44,840 bases of DNA. Origin: a virus. The notes under the pieces are model-generated. The model was not told where the DNA came from. It did not search any database and saw only the letters and a list, made by a program, of their open reading frames with translations. Of the stretch, positions 7,286 to 14,179 are shown piece after piece; position 1 is the first letter of the stretch, and every line of letters starts with the position of its first letter. The stretch covers positions 1 to 44,840 of the IMG/VR virus record IMGVR_UViG_3300030061_000540; one strand, given 5' to 3'. The position numbers and the translations under genes are program-made.

Positions 7286-7731
7286 CTGTATTTTTATTTA
7301 ACTCATGCTCTGTTGAGCAGAGGTTAGAAAATAAATTTAGAAGAGCTGAGCGAAGGATAGAAAAACTTACAATTAAGTACCCTAAGCTTTTAAATAATGA
7401 CACTTTACATGATACCTTTAAGATTATATCGGATAGGGTTAAACACGACACTTCGTTTGTTGACATACCTGGAGATACTACTTATGTATATAAGGATAAG
7501 CTTAGAATTAAGTACGTTAGGGTGGGTGATACGACATACATACAGGGTGAGTGTAAAAGCGATACAATCATACGCACAGTGGAGGTACCGTTTGAAAGAG
7601 TAGTTGTAAGGGAGGAAGGAATACTAGACCAAATCAAAAGGTACCTAAAGAGGTATCTGTTTTGGATTATACTAATAATATCACTTGCGGTCTTGGTTAA
7701 GATTGGGTGGAAATTTATAAAACCGTTTTAA
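7240..7731 (+). CDS. Unimolecular spanin (u-spanin) candidate
   Basis: This 163-residue protein has a basic N-terminus, a hydrophobic stretch and a lipobox-like FNSC ending at Cys23, so it should be an outer-membrane lipoprotein. The central 110 residues are periplasmic in type, and a single transmembrane helix (about 140-157) precedes a short basic C-terminus. A lipoprotein N-terminus plus a C-terminal inner-membrane helix is the layout of u-spanins such as phage T1 gp11, which fuse inner and outer membranes in the last step of lysis. It overlaps the endolysin gene by 46 nt. Sequence similarity cannot be judged here; the call rests on topology and context. Confidence 0.7.
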   Translation: MQKSKRKDGIFFILLTVFLFNSCSVEQRLENKFRRAERRIEKLTIKYPKLLNNDTLHDTFKIISDRVKHDTSFVDIPGDTTYVYKDKLRIKYVRVGDTTYIQGECKSDTIIRTVEVPFERVVVREEGILDQIKRYLKRYLFWIILIISLAVLVKIGWKFIKPF

Positions 7732-7741
7732 TAAAAAAACA

Positions 7742-8416
7742 ATGGGTAAAAAGAAAAAAGCATTACAAGCTGAGATAGATAGGCTTAATGCGCAGAGACC
7801 TAAAACAGAGGTAACTAGCTACAAGAACATAGACCAAACACCAAGGACTAGCGTTGCTACCACACTAGGTAGCTCAATGACTGGATATAAGACAAGCTCT
7901 GGTCCATCAATGTATGGTGCTGCATACAACTACAAAAACATTAACTCTTGCGGGCCTTCTTTTACTGGTATTAAGCTTAAAGAAAAAGAAGAATCCAAAA
8001 GTAATTCCACTACTAAAAGGGGTGAAGAAATTATAAGTAAGATGCCTACTACTAAGACATATGAGCCACCAAAAAAATTAGAGTCGAGACAACAAGAATA
8101 TCATTCACCAACAACTTTACCTAAAGAAAGATTTGTAAAAATACGTTTAGCTCCTTATAAATTATCGCAGAAGGTTAAAGCTAAAGCGGACAAAATTGAA
8201 GGTAAACATCCTGGTATTAAAAAAATGGCAGCAGAATCTTTGTTTAGATTAGGTGAAGCTGGGGTGAAGAGTGCTGCAAACCTTATAGCTAATAAAAGAA
8301 AAGCTAACCTTGGTTCAAGCAATGCTTTTGCTCCAAGACAAAGAAGTGGTGGAGGCGGCTACTCGTCTAAAAGCCAACCGTCTTACGCTCAACTACTAAG
8401 TAAATATCAATCTTAA
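7742..8416 (+). CDS. Hypothetical basic protein, possible virion component
   Basis: This 224-residue protein is rich in Lys, Ser and Thr. A short charged helix (1-18) is followed by a disordered-looking middle with SGPSMYGAAYNYKNI (53-67) and CGPSF (70-74). A more helical Ala/Lys segment lies at about 140-195, and the tail is Gly/Ser/Gln-rich. The repeated Gly-Pro-Ser motif links it to the nearby small proteins. There is no signal or membrane segment. It directly follows the lysis cassette. Function not recognised. Confidence 0.6.
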   Translation: MGKKKKALQAEIDRLNAQRPKTEVTSYKNIDQTPRTSVATTLGSSMTGYKTSSGPSMYGAAYNYKNINSCGPSFTGIKLKEKEESKSNSTTKRGEEIISKMPTTKTYEPPKKLESRQQEYHSPTTLPKERFVKIRLAPYKLSQKVKAKADKIEGKHPGIKKMAAESLFRLGEAGVKSAANLIANKRKANLGSSNAFAPRQRSGGGGYSSKSQPSYAQLLSKYQS

Positions 8417-8429
8417 AAAAATAAATAAA

Positions 8430-9422
8430 ATGGGTTATAAAATGAAGGACGGTAAAGGTCCTAACGCATTACCTCTGTTGGCACTAATACCCGCTGCTGC
8501 TGCTGCTGGTAAAGCTATACTTGGTGCAGGAACTCTTGCTGGAGCAGCTAAGGCTGGGATTGCAGCTGGAACCGCTGCTGCTGCTGCTAAAACTGCCGCT
8601 GGGGCCGCAGGAACCGCAGGAGCTATTGCTGGTAAACTTGGAGCTGGTGGTAAAATTATTGCTGGGGTTGGTAAAGCTGCTAAAGCAGTTAAGGGGGTTG
8701 GTAAAGCTGCTAAAGCAGTTAAAGGTGCTGTTGAAAGCACTAAAGCTGCTAAAGCAGTTAAGGGTGCTGTTGAAAGTACTAAACTTGCAAAACAAGTTAA
8801 AGGTGCTGTTGAAAGTACTAAACTTACAAAAGGAGTTAAGGGGGTTGTTGAAAGTACTAAACTTACAAAAGGAGTTAAGGGTAGCAAGCTTGGTGATGCT
8901 TTGGGTAAGGTAGCAGAGAAAAAGGTTTTAGGTTCTACCGTAAAGGAACACGCTACCTCTGCCTTGAAAAACAAGATTATGCAAGCCCCTGGAAAAGCAA
9001 AGCAAGAAATTGAAGAAAGAAAAGCATTAGAACAACAAAAGCAAGAATTATTTAAAAGTAAATTTTCTCCATCTATGATGGGGAGTAAAAAAGGACCGAA
9101 TATGAAAAAAAGTAGAAAAAGAATTGCTCAAGATTACGCAAGAAACGCAATTGTAGATAGAAAAGAAGGGCGCACTAAGGACGCAAACTATGAGCAAAAG
9201 CAAGCAACTAGGGTTGCCGCAGGTGAATCACCAATGATGATGGGTCATAGCCCTATATCTAAGCACATGGGTGGACGAGGCACTAACATGTATGGAGACC
9301 CTATGATGATGGGGAAGAAGCCTATGATGATGGGAAATAAGCCTATGATGATGGGTGAAAACGTAATTGTAAGAGACGCTAAGTCTGGCGGTAAAAATCA
9401 ATACGACAAGTACGGAAAGTAA
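8430..9422 (+). CDS. Ala/Gly/Lys-rich tandem-repeat protein
   Basis: This 330-residue protein starts with KGPNALP, then a long Ala/Gly hydrophobic stretch (about 14-75) able to form membrane-associated helices. Two 10-residue repeats (GVGKAAKAVK, residues 79-98) and four 13-residue repeats of GAVESTKLAKQVK type (residues 99-150) follow. A charged helix (about 185-210), a second KGPNM motif (221-225) and three PMMMG-type 7-residue repeats near the C-terminus follow. The repeat region resembles histone H1-like or amphipathic late-embryogenesis-type repeats. A role in internal capsid packing or membrane passage is possible. The DNA repeats force long open frames on other strands, which are not genes. 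Confidence 0.65.
   Translation: MGYKMKDGKGPNALPLLALIPAAAAAGKAILGAGTLAGAAKAGIAAGTAAAAAKTAAGAAGTAGAIAGKLGAGGKIIAGVGKAAKAVKGVGKAAKAVKGAVESTKAAKAVKGAVESTKLAKQVKGAVESTKLTKGVKGVVESTKLTKGVKGSKLGDALGKVAEKKVLGSTVKEHATSALKNKIMQAPGKAKQEIEERKALEQQKQELFKSKFSPSMMGSKKGPNMKKSRKRIAQDYARNAIVDRKEGRTKDANYEQKQATRVAAGESPMMMGHSPISKHMGGRGTNMYGDPMMMGKKPMMMGNKPMMMGENVIVRDAKSGGKNQYDKYGK
8664..8879 (+). repeat. In-frame tandem repeats: two 30-nt units, then four 39-nt units
   Basis: Two 30-nt units (8664-8693, 8694-8723) nearly identical in sequence are followed by four 39-nt units (8724-8762, 8763-8801, 8802-8840, 8841-8879). All keep the reading frame. Units 2-4 of the longer type differ by only a few bases, so they look recently amplified. 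The 39-nt unit appears to be the 30-nt unit plus an AVEST-like insert. Confidence 0.9.
9300..9362 (+). repeat. Three 21-nt in-frame repeats (PMMMGxK)
   Basis: Three consecutive 21-nt units encode PMMMGKK, PMMMGNK and PMMMGEN. Related MMMG and SMMG segments occur upstream at about residues 213-217 and 270-274 of the same protein. The Met-rich cluster at the C-terminus is unusual and could be a docking or metal/thiol-sensitive patch. Confidence 0.85.
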
Positions 9423-9763
9423 TGAGCTTTAAGTTAGACAAGCCACCATATAATCTTGACGGGCCTGCCGTATACTTAAATGACTTTACAGATGAGCCTG
9501 CTGTTCTTGGTAGAACCAATAAGAACGGTACCATACTACTTAATAAAGAACTTGACCCAAAGTATCACGATGCGGTCATCAAACACGAAAAGGTCCACGT
9601 TGACCAAATCGAGAGAGGTGACCTAGATTGGGATGGACCTAATTTTTATTGGAAGGGAAAGAAATATTCTCGTTCACTAAACATGATGGGTACTGGTAAA
9701 GAGCCTTGGGAAAAAGAGGCATATAAAAAAGGTGGGGTACCTTTTGGTAAAATACCCGTTTAA
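9422..9763 (+). CDS. Small putative zinc metallopeptidase (HEKVH)
   Basis: This 113-residue protein has an HExxH motif, H55-E-K-V-H59, in a helix-like IKHEKVHVDQ context, and a candidate third ligand in PWEKEAY (about 95-101), the arrangement of small gluzincin-type zinc peptidases. Two DGP motifs (LDGPAVY at 12-18, WDGPNFY at 70-76) match the shared Gly-Pro motif of neighbouring proteins. The start overlaps the previous stop (TAATG). It could be a virion-maturation or host-directed protease, or an inactive relative. There is no signal peptide. Confidence 0.6.
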   Translation: MSFKLDKPPYNLDGPAVYLNDFTDEPAVLGRTNKNGTILLNKELDPKYHDAVIKHEKVHVDQIERGDLDWDGPNFYWKGKKYSRSLNMMGTGKEPWEKEAYKKGGVPFGKIPV

Positions 9764-9796
9764 TAATTAATAAAAAACAAAAAAAACTAAAACAAA

Positions 9797-10078
9797 ATGG
9801 CACAATTTATTCAAATCAATGTGGCCGCTGCTGGAACACTAAACAACGGAGCTTTCTTAGTTCAGGTGGACCAAATCGAAAACATTGTACAAACGGCATC
9901 AACAACAACTGTAATCACATTAATTGATGCGACTACCTTTACGTTGACGCACACCGCATCTTCTCCAGTAACTACACCAACAGCTAAAAATGCTATTGTA
10001 AGTGCATTAACAGCCGCTCCTAGTGGAGAGACTGTTTTGTATTCAGGCCCAGCTGTTTCGGGTATTGTTATTGCTTAA
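9797..10078 (+). CDS. Small beta-rich virion-type protein, paralogue of the next gene
   Basis: The protein is 93 residues, rich in Thr, Ala, Val and Ile with few charged residues. Segments LVQVDQIENIVQ and ASSPVTTPTAKNAIV recur with changes in the C-terminal part of the protein at 10104, so the two are paralogues. Such small beta-rich proteins are typical of capsid decoration or fibre-adaptor proteins. The A-rich 33-nt leader has no Shine-Dalgarno sequence. No named family recognised. Confidence 0.6.
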   Translation: MAQFIQINVAAAGTLNNGAFLVQVDQIENIVQTASTTTVITLIDATTFTLTHTASSPVTTPTAKNAIVSALTAAPSGETVLYSGPAVSGIVIA

Positions 10079-10103
10079 TTATAAATTATTAATATAAATT
10101 AAG

Positions 10104-10670
10104 ATGGTAAAATTCATAGAATTAACTGAAAATGTAGGTGACGTAACAGCTTTGTCTACAGCTGTTGGAGCTTTAACTGGCTCTATCACAACTAACTCAT
10201 CAGATGCTACTAATCAAGCCGCCACTGGAACTGCATTTACAGCAACAGGAAGCGGAACTGGAGCAACATTTGACGTAACTATTGCAGGAAACGCAGTAAC
10301 TGTAGTTACAGCAACAGCTGCTGGAAGTGGATACGCTGTTGGTGATGTAATTACTTTCCCAACTTCTGCTATTGGTGGAACTACAGCCGTTGCTGTAACA
10401 TTGGTGGCTGATGATTTTGTTAACAACAATGTTAATGTTGGGTCGTATTTATTACCAGTAAATAAGCTTCAGAGTATTGTACAAAGCACATCCACATTGA
10501 CTACTGTAACAAGTGTTGATGGTGCATACGCAATCACTCATGCGGCTTCTTCTCCAGCAACTACACCAACAATGAAAGACGCTATTGTGGAGGCTATTGT
10601 AGCTAACCCAGGAAGCCCTTTTATTGCTAAGGTTGCTGGTCCAGTAATATCGGATATAACTGTAAGTTAA
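10104..10670 (+). CDS. Beta-rich virion-type protein with an inserted module
   Basis: The protein is 188 residues. The C-terminal part (about 110-188) and the first 30 residues match the 93-residue upstream protein, with LLPVNKLQSIVQ and ASSPATTPTMKDAIV as landmarks. Between them, residues about 34-106 form an extra domain with the pattern GSGTGATFDV...AAGSGYAVGDVITFP...VADDF. The same pattern appears in the LamG protein, a ring protein and twice in the nozzle. The gene therefore looks like a duplicate that gained a display-type module. Probably a surface or decoration protein. Confidence 0.6.
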   Translation: MVKFIELTENVGDVTALSTAVGALTGSITTNSSDATNQAATGTAFTATGSGTGATFDVTIAGNAVTVVTATAAGSGYAVGDVITFPTSAIGGTTAVAVTLVADDFVNNNVNVGSYLLPVNKLQSIVQSTSTLTTVTSVDGAYAITHAASSPATTPTMKDAIVEAIVANPGSPFIAKVAGPVISDITVS

Positions 10671-10684
10671 AATAAATTACATAC

Positions 10685-10718
10685 AACACCCCTGTAGGAT
10701 AAAACCTATGGGGGTGTT
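10685..10718 (+). terminator. Strong hairpin between structural genes
   Basis: A 14-bp stem (685-698 with 705-718 of the 10 kb block, two G-U pairs) encloses an ATAAAA loop, with a C4/G4 core. It lies between stop 10670 and start 10735. The 3' side has only a weak T-run (GTTAACTT), so it may be an inefficient terminator, an RNA-stabilising hairpin or a processing signal. Confidence 0.6.
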
Positions 10719-10734
10719 AACTTAAATAAATAAA

Positions 10735-11001
10735 ATGGGACAATTCGGAAATCAACCAGATTTTGGAACAGAGGCAGCTACAGTAGCGGCATCAGACACT
10801 ATATCAGTAGCGACTAACCTTACTGGTTCTATACTGTATGTCGGTACAGGTGGGTCTGTTAAAGTTTTAATGCCAGGAAAAAGAGACGTTGGAGATGCAA
10901 TTATTTTTGCAAATGTGCCTGACGGAAGTTTTCTACCAGTCACTGTAGACTATGTTCTAGCGACTGGAACTACAGCTAGTGACATCATATCTTTGAAGTA
11001 A
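10735..11001 (+). CDS. Small virion structural protein of a marine-phage type
   Basis: This 88-residue beta-rich protein contains SILYVGTGGSVKVLMPG (33-49) and DGSFLPVTVDYVLATGTTAS (63-82). I recognise this pattern from short structural proteins in many marine phages, probably decoration, spike or fibre-adaptor proteins. The product starts MGQFGNQPDFG; the major capsid protein also starts MGQF. The leader TTAAATAAATAAA is typical of the genome. The LamG protein follows after 1 nt. Confidence 0.6.
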   Translation: MGQFGNQPDFGTEAATVAASDTISVATNLTGSILYVGTGGSVKVLMPGKRDVGDAIIFANVPDGSFLPVTVDYVLATGTTASDIISLK

Positions 11002-11002
11002 T

Positions 11003-12877
11003 ATGTCTTTAGGCTTAGGTATAGACTTAGCGGTTATAGGCCCAGGAGGTTTTGCTGTGCCATTTGAGTTTGTTAACTCGCTGTACAGTGATGGTGACCG
11101 AAGCTTTGCACAGCTGTCATCTGCTGTAAACAAGCCAGCAGCTACAAGTGGGTTTGCATTAAGCTGTTGGGTTCATTTTGATGGTAGTATTTCTAATGAG
11201 TATATCTTTGGCCATGTGGGTGACGCTGACATGTTCTTCCGATTTGATTCGAGTACATCCGCTACATTTCAAACTGCGGCTGGCACTAACACTACATGGA
11301 CTATATCTGCCAACTCCACAGGGTGGAATCACGTAGCTATATCATTAAATGGTGGTGTCAACGAGCTGTGGATTAACGCGGTAAAATCCACGGGTACAAC
11401 AGAAGACTACGACGCACAAGCTATAAATATAAGTCTTATAGGTAGGAGTAATACATCTTATGGTTTGTTTGTTATGGATGAACTAATTATAGATGCAGAC
11501 GGGACACTAACTCAGGCTCAAGTAAACTCATTATATAAAGCAGGAAAAGGAGTGTTAAGCAATACCGTAATAACAACCCCTGATATCTTTTACAGGTTTG
11601 ACCAAACAAGTGGAATCACTGTTGTTGACTCAAGCGGTAACGGAAACAACGCAACAATAAACTTTCCAACAAACGGGGATTGGTCACCACATTTATTAGC
11701 GGCCCCAACAATCACAGGGGGTTCTGTAAATACTACATCACCAGCTCAAGTTGTTCTAACAGGCACAAACTTTTATTCTGTTACAGGTTTAAGCGCATCT
11801 GGTACTGCTGTTGTTGATAGCTACACTATAAATAGTGTCACGCAGATAACGGCAATAGTCGATGTGGAAACCGCAGGAGACTACAGCATAACGGTAAATA
11901 ACATTGTAGGCTCTGCTACTATAGCTAGTCAAACAATAGCGTTATACGATTTCGGTAACTTTATTCAACCATCAGTAGGTAATACAACCGAAAGTGGCAC
12001 AATAGCTACAGCTTGGAATAGCACAGATAGATTTTCTAATATAATTGTAGCTTACTGGGCTAAAAGACCCGTAGGTGCTTCCTCATCTAAAACTAATGCA
12101 ATAGCGTCAGGTAACACCAACAACAGCACATACATATATCACAGAAACACCTCCCCATTCATTAGATTTGCCACTGACGGAGATAATAATCACAGAAGAG
12201 TTGAGTGGAACTTAAACATAACAGACAACGATTGGCATCATTTCTATTACTTTTATAATAACAACTCATTAACTGAGGACATAACACAGCAACCGACAGG
12301 TGCTGCCGATGGCACTTACTCTTCAATTTCCCCATCGGTTTATCCTCCTGGAGGCACAGGATTACAAATGACGGCAATTGTTTCAGGAGGTTCTGGGAAT
12401 ATAACTAGACTTAGCGTAACCGCTGTAGGCTCTGGTTATAGGACGGGTGATGAAATTACTTTTACAGTAGATGGACAAACAGCAAAAGCAGTTTTATCAA
12501 AAATTCCAGACAGTGTTGACGGTGAACTTTATCTTGTTTATGACGGGGTGCTACAAACAAGGTCAAGTTCTGAATTTCAATTTGATGGCGTTGATAATTT
12601 TGGAACATTTTTCGCAAGAGGCAGTGGCGGTTTTGACTCTGAAATAGGTGTTGACGATATCTTTTTTCATGAAAGAGTTAGTACAGTTGTTGAAGCACAG
12701 GCAATATATAATAACGGAAGAGCTGGAAACGTAACAAACATACTTGGTAGCCAACCTCTTTATTGGTACAAGTTTAATGAATCAATTCCCGCAACAACCA
12801 TAGCGCAAAGCGGTTCTGTTGGTAGTGCAGACATGACCCTCACTAACTTTACAGGAAGTTATTTGCCTACGCATTAA
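11003..12877 (+). CDS. LamG/IPT multi-domain fibre protein, receptor-binding candidate
   Basis: The product is 624 residues. Residues about 28-170 fit a LamG/concanavalin-like jelly roll (SCWVHFDG, WNHVAISLNGGVNELWIN). Residues about 230-312 resemble an IPT/TIG immunoglobulin-like domain (VVLTGTNFYSVTGLS). A second LamG-like domain spans about 335-600 (DNDWHHFYYFYN, DGELYLVYDGVLQ), but it is interrupted at about 432-502 by the recurrent GSGYRTGDEITF module. LamG folds bind glycans, so this is a good candidate for host recognition at the virion surface. It sits before the packaging genes, not in the tail block. Spacing to its neighbours is tight. Confidence 0.75.
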   Translation: MSLGLGIDLAVIGPGGFAVPFEFVNSLYSDGDRSFAQLSSAVNKPAATSGFALSCWVHFDGSISNEYIFGHVGDADMFFRFDSSTSATFQTAAGTNTTWTISANSTGWNHVAISLNGGVNELWINAVKSTGTTEDYDAQAINISLIGRSNTSYGLFVMDELIIDADGTLTQAQVNSLYKAGKGVLSNTVITTPDIFYRFDQTSGITVVDSSGNGNNATINFPTNGDWSPHLLAAPTITGGSVNTTSPAQVVLTGTNFYSVTGLSASGTAVVDSYTINSVTQITAIVDVETAGDYSITVNNIVGSATIASQTIALYDFGNFIQPSVGNTTESGTIATAWNSTDRFSNIIVAYWAKRPVGASSSKTNAIASGNTNNSTYIYHRNTSPFIRFATDGDNNHRRVEWNLNITDNDWHHFYYFYNNNSLTEDITQQPTGAADGTYSSISPSVYPPGGTGLQMTAIVSGGSGNITRLSVTAVGSGYRTGDEITFTVDGQTAKAVLSKIPDSVDGELYLVYDGVLQTRSSSEFQFDGVDNFGTFFARGSGGFDSEIGVDDIFFHERVSTVVEAQAIYNNGRAGNVTNILGSQPLYWYKFNESIPATTIAQSGSVGSADMTLTNFTGSYLPTH

Positions 12878-12896
12878 TAGAATTAAATTAAATTAA

Positions 12897-13124
12897 ATGA
12901 AAATAGAAAAAGAAGAGCTTGACAAGATTGTTGAGCAGCAGGTAGAATTAAACAATCTACTTAAAAGAATAGGTTTTATAGAGACCGAAAAAGATAGTCT
13001 TTTAAAGATGTACATTGAAGTGTTGGGGGAGTCTAATGCCACCAAGAAAGAGCTTGAAGATAAGTATGGGGCTATTAACATAGACCTATCCGATGGCTCG
13101 TATACTAAGGTTGAAACTGAGTAG
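12897..13124 (+). CDS. Small coiled-coil phage protein
   Basis: This 75-residue protein is highly charged and mostly helical, with a coiled-coil pattern over about 3-60 (EELDKIVEQQVELNNLLKRI) and a conserved-looking C-terminus KYGAINIDLSDGSY. Such proteins are common beside phage head genes; the helical pair plus strand might act as an assembly factor. The start follows an exact AATTAAATTAA leader. No named family. Confidence 0.65.
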   Translation: MKIEKEELDKIVEQQVELNNLLKRIGFIETEKDSLLKMYIEVLGESNATKKELEDKYGAINIDLSDGSYTKVETE

Positions 13125-13126
13125 CT

Positions 13127-13351
13127 GTGTCTATAATAAGGAAGATAACCATAGGTAAGGAGTACAAGGATAATGCCATGCACTACGCTGTAGGTCAAGA
13201 GGTTTATGGTGGTCACTGCGTTTCAAACATAGAAGACATCGAGAAGGATAATGTGTACAGGATATACATAACCAAGAACGATGAGGTGATGCCCTGGAAG
13301 GACTTCAATAAGAACATGGGTATATCTGTGGAGTACGACCTAAAATACTAA
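13127..13351 (+). CDS. Conserved-type small phage protein (GTG start)
   Basis: The 74-residue product appears to start at GTG 13127, 2 nt after the previous stop; no in-frame ATG lies nearby that would keep the MSIIRKITIGKEY start. It contains AMHYAVGQEVYGGHCVSNI (17-35) and ends in a compact VEYDLKY. I associate the pattern with phage proteins of unknown function near packaging genes. A small beta fold is likely. The next gene begins 5 nt later. Confidence 0.65.
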   Translation: MSIIRKITIGKEYKDNAMHYAVGQEVYGGHCVSNIEDIEKDNVYRIYITKNDEVMPWKDFNKNMGISVEYDLKY

Positions 13352-13356
13352 CACCC

Positions 13357-13953
13357 ATGAGGAGTGTGTACGACTTTATTGTTAAGCCTATATCTGGTAG
13401 GTATAACAATACCAAAGATATTGGTGGAGTTAAGTTTGTAACTAACACAAAGATTGAAAGCTACAAAAGCGTTAGTAATGAGGCAGAAGTAATAGCCACG
13501 CCACTATCCATTGTAACAGACATCAAAGTTGGTGACAAGGTTATTGTCCACCATAATGTATTTAGAAGGTTTTACGACATAAGGGGTAATGAAAAGGATA
13601 GCCGTAGCCACATAAAAGAAGATATGTACGCTTGTTCACCAGAGCAGATATACCTTTATAAGGACAATGAATCACACCTTGATTATTGTTTTGTACAGCC
13701 AGTTGTTAATGACGATGAGTGGTCATCTCAAAAAGAAAAACCACTTACAGGTATACTTAGGTATGGCAACAAGGTTCTTGAAAAGAACGATGTACACCCA
13801 GGAATGGTTGTAGGATTCACCCCAGAGTCAGAGTTTGAGTTTGTTGTGGATGGTGAGTTATTATATTGTATGAAATCTAAAAATATTGTTTTGACCTATG
13901 GAAACGAAGGAAGCGAAACTAAATATAATCCAAGCTGGACGAGCAGCGGTTGA
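13357..13953 (+). CDS. Tandem Cpn10-like (GroES-fold) protein candidate
   Basis: The product is 198 residues and appears to have two halves. Residues 1-103 show Cpn10-like landmarks: YDFIVKP, a loop with DIGGVKFV, EAEVIATP, IKVGDKVIVHHN and EDMYACSPEQIYLY. Residues about 109-182 repeat the order in shorter form: YCFVQPV, TGILRYGN, HPGMVVGFTPESEF and LLYCMKSKNIVLTY. If the fold assignment is right, it would be a second co-chaperonin-type protein, next to the packaging genes. It could partner the phage GroEL, the host GroEL or neither. The 3' end overlaps the next gene by 56 nt. The assignment is from pattern only. Confidence 0.5.
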   Translation: MRSVYDFIVKPISGRYNNTKDIGGVKFVTNTKIESYKSVSNEAEVIATPLSIVTDIKVGDKVIVHHNVFRRFYDIRGNEKDSRSHIKEDMYACSPEQIYLYKDNESHLDYCFVQPVVNDDEWSSQKEKPLTGILRYGNKVLEKNDVHPGMVVGFTPESEFEFVVDGELLYCMKSKNIVLTYGNEGSETKYNPSWTSSG

Positions 13954-14179
13954 GGAGCTAATTAAGGTGGCTAGAGAGCCAATAGTTACTGGAAGTGAGG
14001 ATGATGTATCAGCGGATAGATTAAAGAACGCAGCGGCCACTAAAAAGCTTGCGATATTTGATGCGTTTGAAATATTAAACAGGATTAACGAAGAGGAGAA
14101 TATGCTCAACAACGTAGAAAAAGTTGAGGCACCAAAAAAAGTATTCTCTGGTTTTGCTGAGAACAGGTCTAAGAAGTAA
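13898..14179 (+). CDS. terS: Putative terminase small subunit
   Basis: This 93-residue mostly helical protein lies immediately before the large terminase, whose start overlaps its stop (TAATG). It begins METKEAKLNIIQAGRAAVEE, contains KVAREPIVTGSEDDVSADRL (about 23-42) and a helix LKNAAATKKLAIFDAFEILN. Its helical make-up and gene position fit a DNA-recognising small terminase. No clear helix-turn-helix is visible and the family is not recognised with certainty, so the call leans on location. It overlaps the upstream gene by 56 nt. Confidence 0.5.
   Translation: METKEAKLNIIQAGRAAVEELIKVAREPIVTGSEDDVSADRLKNAAATKKLAIFDAFEILNRINEEENMLNNVEKVEAPKKVFSGFAENRSKK

Noticed and set aside
8664-8879. Possible CRISPR array
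   Set aside because: Repeats are contiguous, in frame and without spacers; they belong to a protein-coding gene.
8435-8974. Long open frames on other frames and the minus strand in the repeat protein
   Set aside because: The Ala/Gly/Lys tandem repeats avoid stops in all frames; products are simple repeats with no leader.
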